64,000 nt of DNA from Sphingobium sp. CR2-8 (GTDB lineage Bacteria; Pseudomonadota; Alphaproteobacteria; Sphingomonadales; Sphingomonadaceae), in contig NZ_JAYKZY010000002.1 in NCBI RefSeq assembly GCF_035818615.1, positions 3,102,501 to 3,166,500 on the forward strand, written 5' to 3'. Below the pieces are notes generated by a model that had not been told where the DNA came from, made no database searches, and saw nothing but the letters and a program-made list of their open reading frames with translations. This document shows, piece after piece, positions 62,374 through 64,000 of this stretch (position 1 is the stretch's first letter; each line of letters begins with the position of its first letter). The translations under genes were made by a program, and so were the position numbers.

Positions 62374-62642
62374 TATTGCCGGACCATCGCGGGAAAATTG
62401 GTGAAGATGGTGTCGCCATAGCGATAGAGGCTGCCCGCGAGCAGCGAGGCGGTCAGGAAGATGGTCGCCACGATCGCAAAGAATTTAAGCGTATATTGCA
62501 GCGTCTGTTCCTGAAGCTGCGTCGCCGCCTGCACCAGCGCGACGAGCAGGCCGACCGCCGACGCCGCGACGATCGGCGGGGCGGACATCAGCAGGACGAG
62601 CCATAGCGCGTCGATGGTCATGCGCACGATGCTGTCAGACAT
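62373..62642 (-). CDS. sctS: Type III secretion export apparatus protein SctS (HrcS/YscS)
   Basis: The protein has 89 residues and two helices: ALWLVLLMSAPPIVAASAVG and FFAIVATIFLTASLLAGSLY. The linking loop ALVQAATQLQEQTLQYTLKF is the conserved SctS/FliQ signature. Overlaps sctR by 8 bases and sctT by 1. Confidence 0.92.
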   Translation of the reverse strand: MSDSIVRMTIDALWLVLLMSAPPIVAASAVGLLVALVQAATQLQEQTLQYTLKFFAIVATIFLTASLLAGSLYRYGDTIFTNFPAMVRQ

Positions 62643-63285
62643 AAGACAGCACCAGACCGTGGGACAGCTTCACCCAGCCGTCGATCAGCACGAACAACAA
62701 TATCTTGAACGGCAGGGATATGGTGACGGGGGACAGCATCATCATGCCCATCGCCAGCAATATGTTGGAGATGACGAGGTCGATCACCAGGAACGGCAGG
62801 AAGATCAGGAAGCCGATCTGGAAGGCGACAGTCAGTTCCCGCACGATGAAGGCGGGGACGACGACGATGAAGTCGGTGGCGCTGGCGGCGGTCGTGTTAG
62901 TCTGCTTCGACACGCGCTGTTGCGTGCGCAGGAAGAAGGCGCGCTCGTCGGCCGCGCTATGTTTGATGAGGAAGGCCCGCAAAGGCTCCTTCGCGCGGTC
63001 GGCGGCGGAGAAGATTTCGCTGGTCTGGGACGGCATGGTCTGCTGACCCGATGCCTGCGCCATCTGCTGCATCGTGGGATACATGACATAGACGGACAGA
63101 ACGAGCGCCATGCCGTTCAGGACGACGTTGGGCGGCACCTGTTGCAAGCCCAGCGCATTGCGCAGCAGGCTCAGGACCACGACGATCTTGGTGAAACTGG
63201 TCACCATCACCGCGAAAAAAGGCGCAAGCGCGATGAGAACGACGACGACAAGGGCGCTGCCAGGCGTGAAGGCGGATACGTCCAT
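62635..63285 (-). CDS. sctR: Type III secretion export apparatus protein SctR (HrcR/YscR)
   Basis: The protein has 216 residues and about four helices. Landmarks are VMVTSFTKIVVVLSLLRNAL, GLQQVPPNVVLNGMALVLSV, AKEPLRAFLIKHSAADERAF, VPAFIVRELTVAFQIGFLIF and MGMMMLSPVTISLPFKILLF. It lacks the cleavable signal peptide typical of flagellar FliP, which with the neighbours points to a non-flagellar system. Confidence 0.93.
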   Translation of the reverse strand: MDVSAFTPGSALVVVVLIALAPFFAVMVTSFTKIVVVLSLLRNALGLQQVPPNVVLNGMALVLSVYVMYPTMQQMAQASGQQTMPSQTSEIFSAADRAKEPLRAFLIKHSAADERAFFLRTQQRVSKQTNTTAASATDFIVVVPAFIVRELTVAFQIGFLIFLPFLVIDLVISNILLAMGMMMLSPVTISLPFKILLFVLIDGWVKLSHGLVLSYV

Positions 63286-63290
63286 GCGAC

Positions 63291-63569
63291 TTAACCCTCC
63301 TTCAGGATGGTTTCGATGAGGACGCCATAGCTGTCGCCCACGGACACGATCTGCCCGGTGGCGATGGCGCGGTTGCCCGCCAGAATGCGGACGGCGAGCG
63401 CGCCGTCGCGATCCTGGAGCGGCAGGAACGCGCCGTCCTGCATCGCCTGAAGCCGGGCGAGCGGCACGTCCGCCGGGTCCAGTTCGAAGCGCAGTGGTAC
63501 GGCGAAGGCATCCTGCGCGAAGGGGGCGTTGGATGGTGCGGCAATCGGGGCGTCGGCTAGGCTGTCCAT
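63291..63569 (-). CDS. SctQ C-terminal/FliN-like SpoA-domain protein (HrcQb type)
   Basis: The protein has 92 residues. The C-terminal ~70 form one SpoA domain: AVPLRFELDPADVPLARLQA, GAFLPLQDRDGALAVRILAG, NRAIATGQIVSVGDSYGVLI. Such small proteins form the cytosolic C-ring/pods with SctQ. Five bases before sctR. Split sctQ genes in this order (Qa-Qb-R-S-T) are known from the hrc cluster of Pseudomonas syringae. Confidence 0.82.
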   Translation of the reverse strand: MDSLADAPIAAPSNAPFAQDAFAVPLRFELDPADVPLARLQAMQDGAFLPLQDRDGALAVRILAGNRAIATGQIVSVGDSYGVLIETILKEG

Positions 63570-63580
63570 GGCTTCGTCCT

Positions 63581-64000
63581 CTATTGTGATGATGATCGGT
63601 GATCGGACCGGAATTGGCGGTCCTGCGGGCTTATCCGGCCGCGCATCGGTGGGGCGCCGGGCCGGATGAGGCTCGCGGACAAAGGCGCGGCGCCGATCAG
63701 CAGAAGGTCCCCGGGGGCCAGCGCGGCGGCATCGGTGGGTGACAGGCGGGGGCCGTCCAGGATCATGCGGACCGGTAAGGGTATATGGCTCACCAGCGTG
63801 GGCGCGAGCGGCGCGGCCGTCGGCAGAAAGGGGGTATTAGGGGCCAAGGCCAGTTCGATCCTCGCGGTCGCGCCTGCGTCTATCCGCGCCACCAGCGTGG
63901 CAGGATCGGCGCGCGCGCCCATGGCGGACGGGACGAGCGTCAGACCGAGCGCGCTCTCGATTGCGCTGAGCAGCGGATCGGCCCGGTCGAGCAGATCGGC
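63581..64000 (-). CDS. SctQ-like cytosolic ring protein (HrcQa type), N-terminus beyond the window
   Basis: The frame is open to the window edge; 139 codons are visible. An internal ATG at 63922 is not the likely start because the reading upstream (LLSAIESALGLTLVPSAMGA) continues the domain. SpoA-like core: LVSHIPLPVRMILDGPRLSP, TDAAALAPGDLLLIGAAPLS. The C-terminal tail SPQDRQFRSDHRSSSQ is short and polar. Its place before a second SpoA gene and sctR supports SctQ. Confidence 0.72.
   Translation of the reverse strand, partial: ADLLDRADPLLSAIESALGLTLVPSAMGARADPATLVARIDAGATARIELALAPNTPFLPTAAPLAPTLVSHIPLPVRMILDGPRLSPTDAAALAPGDLLLIGAAPLSASLIRPGAPPMRGRISPQDRQFRSDHRSSSQ

Noticed and set aside
61576..63285. 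SctR/S/T as flagellar FliP/Q/R
   Set aside because: SctR lacks the FliP signal peptide, SctT has the injectisome-type NVFSLSLSIKSW block, split SctQ-type SpoA genes precede it, and effector-like genes follow. No flagellar gene is seen.

Overview
The window is GC-rich, densely coded chromosome from an alphaproteobacterium, most likely a member of the Sphingomonadaceae (Sphingobium/Sphingomonas type). The grounds are the gene families and their order: sufB behind a SUF-type Rrf2 regulator, divK next to a DUF3572 gene, metX-metW, hisC-tyrC, ftsE-ftsX, and an orphan cobS/cobT pair. Dispersed palindromes of the 'CCCCGGCGAAGGCCGGGG' kind typical of this group are also present. I found no tRNA, rRNA, CRISPR array, insertion sequence or replication origin.

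Region by region: 1-9400 carries Fe-S assembly (sufB, its regulator, sufE), an AraC regulator, pyrD, a periplasmic gamma-glutamyltransferase and prfC. 9600-20700 carries a PilZ protein, metX/metW, hisC/tyrC, plsC, ydcF, ftsX/ftsE, a zinc-ribbon membrane protein, pirin, a GST, bolA and a J-domain protein. 20900-29000 carries an Hsp70-like protein, the cobS-osmC-phosphatase-cobT operon, a Gre factor, dps, a GDT1-type transporter and rpmG. 29200-38400 carries phoX with an upstream Pho-box candidate, divK, a HAD/RidA/GDPD/acyltransferase run and two permeases. 38600-45500 carries pgeF and a DUF4129-DUF4350-MoxR-DUF58-SpoIIM-RDD membrane cluster. 45700-54100 carries a TonB receptor and a divergent GH130-SDR / GT4-GH130 glycan cluster.

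The accessory and most interesting part is about 54400-64000, almost all on the minus strand. It holds a non-flagellar type III secretion (T3SS) locus. The export genes sctQ-like, sctQ-C, sctR, sctS and sctT are followed, translationally coupled, by a small LuxR-type regulator. Next come an EspA-like filament/translocator candidate and small secreted proteins. Then comes a DUF1521 protein with the GDPH self-cleavage site of metal-ion-inducible autocleaving effectors, together with a related protein lacking that site. Last is a 454-residue polymorphic-toxin-like protein ending in a DNA/RNA non-specific endonuclease domain, overlapped by a YezG-like immunity gene. Three near-identical 22-bp inverted repeats (arms TCCGACTAG / CTAGTCGGA) lie upstream of three of these transcription units and are candidate operators for the LuxR protein.

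A technical signal runs through the window: at least eight conserved genes are interrupted by apparent single-base frameshifts, and every one is repaired by adding one G or C to a G/C run. This looks like systematic homopolymer under-calling in the assembly rather than gene decay, so those genes are probably intact in the organism.
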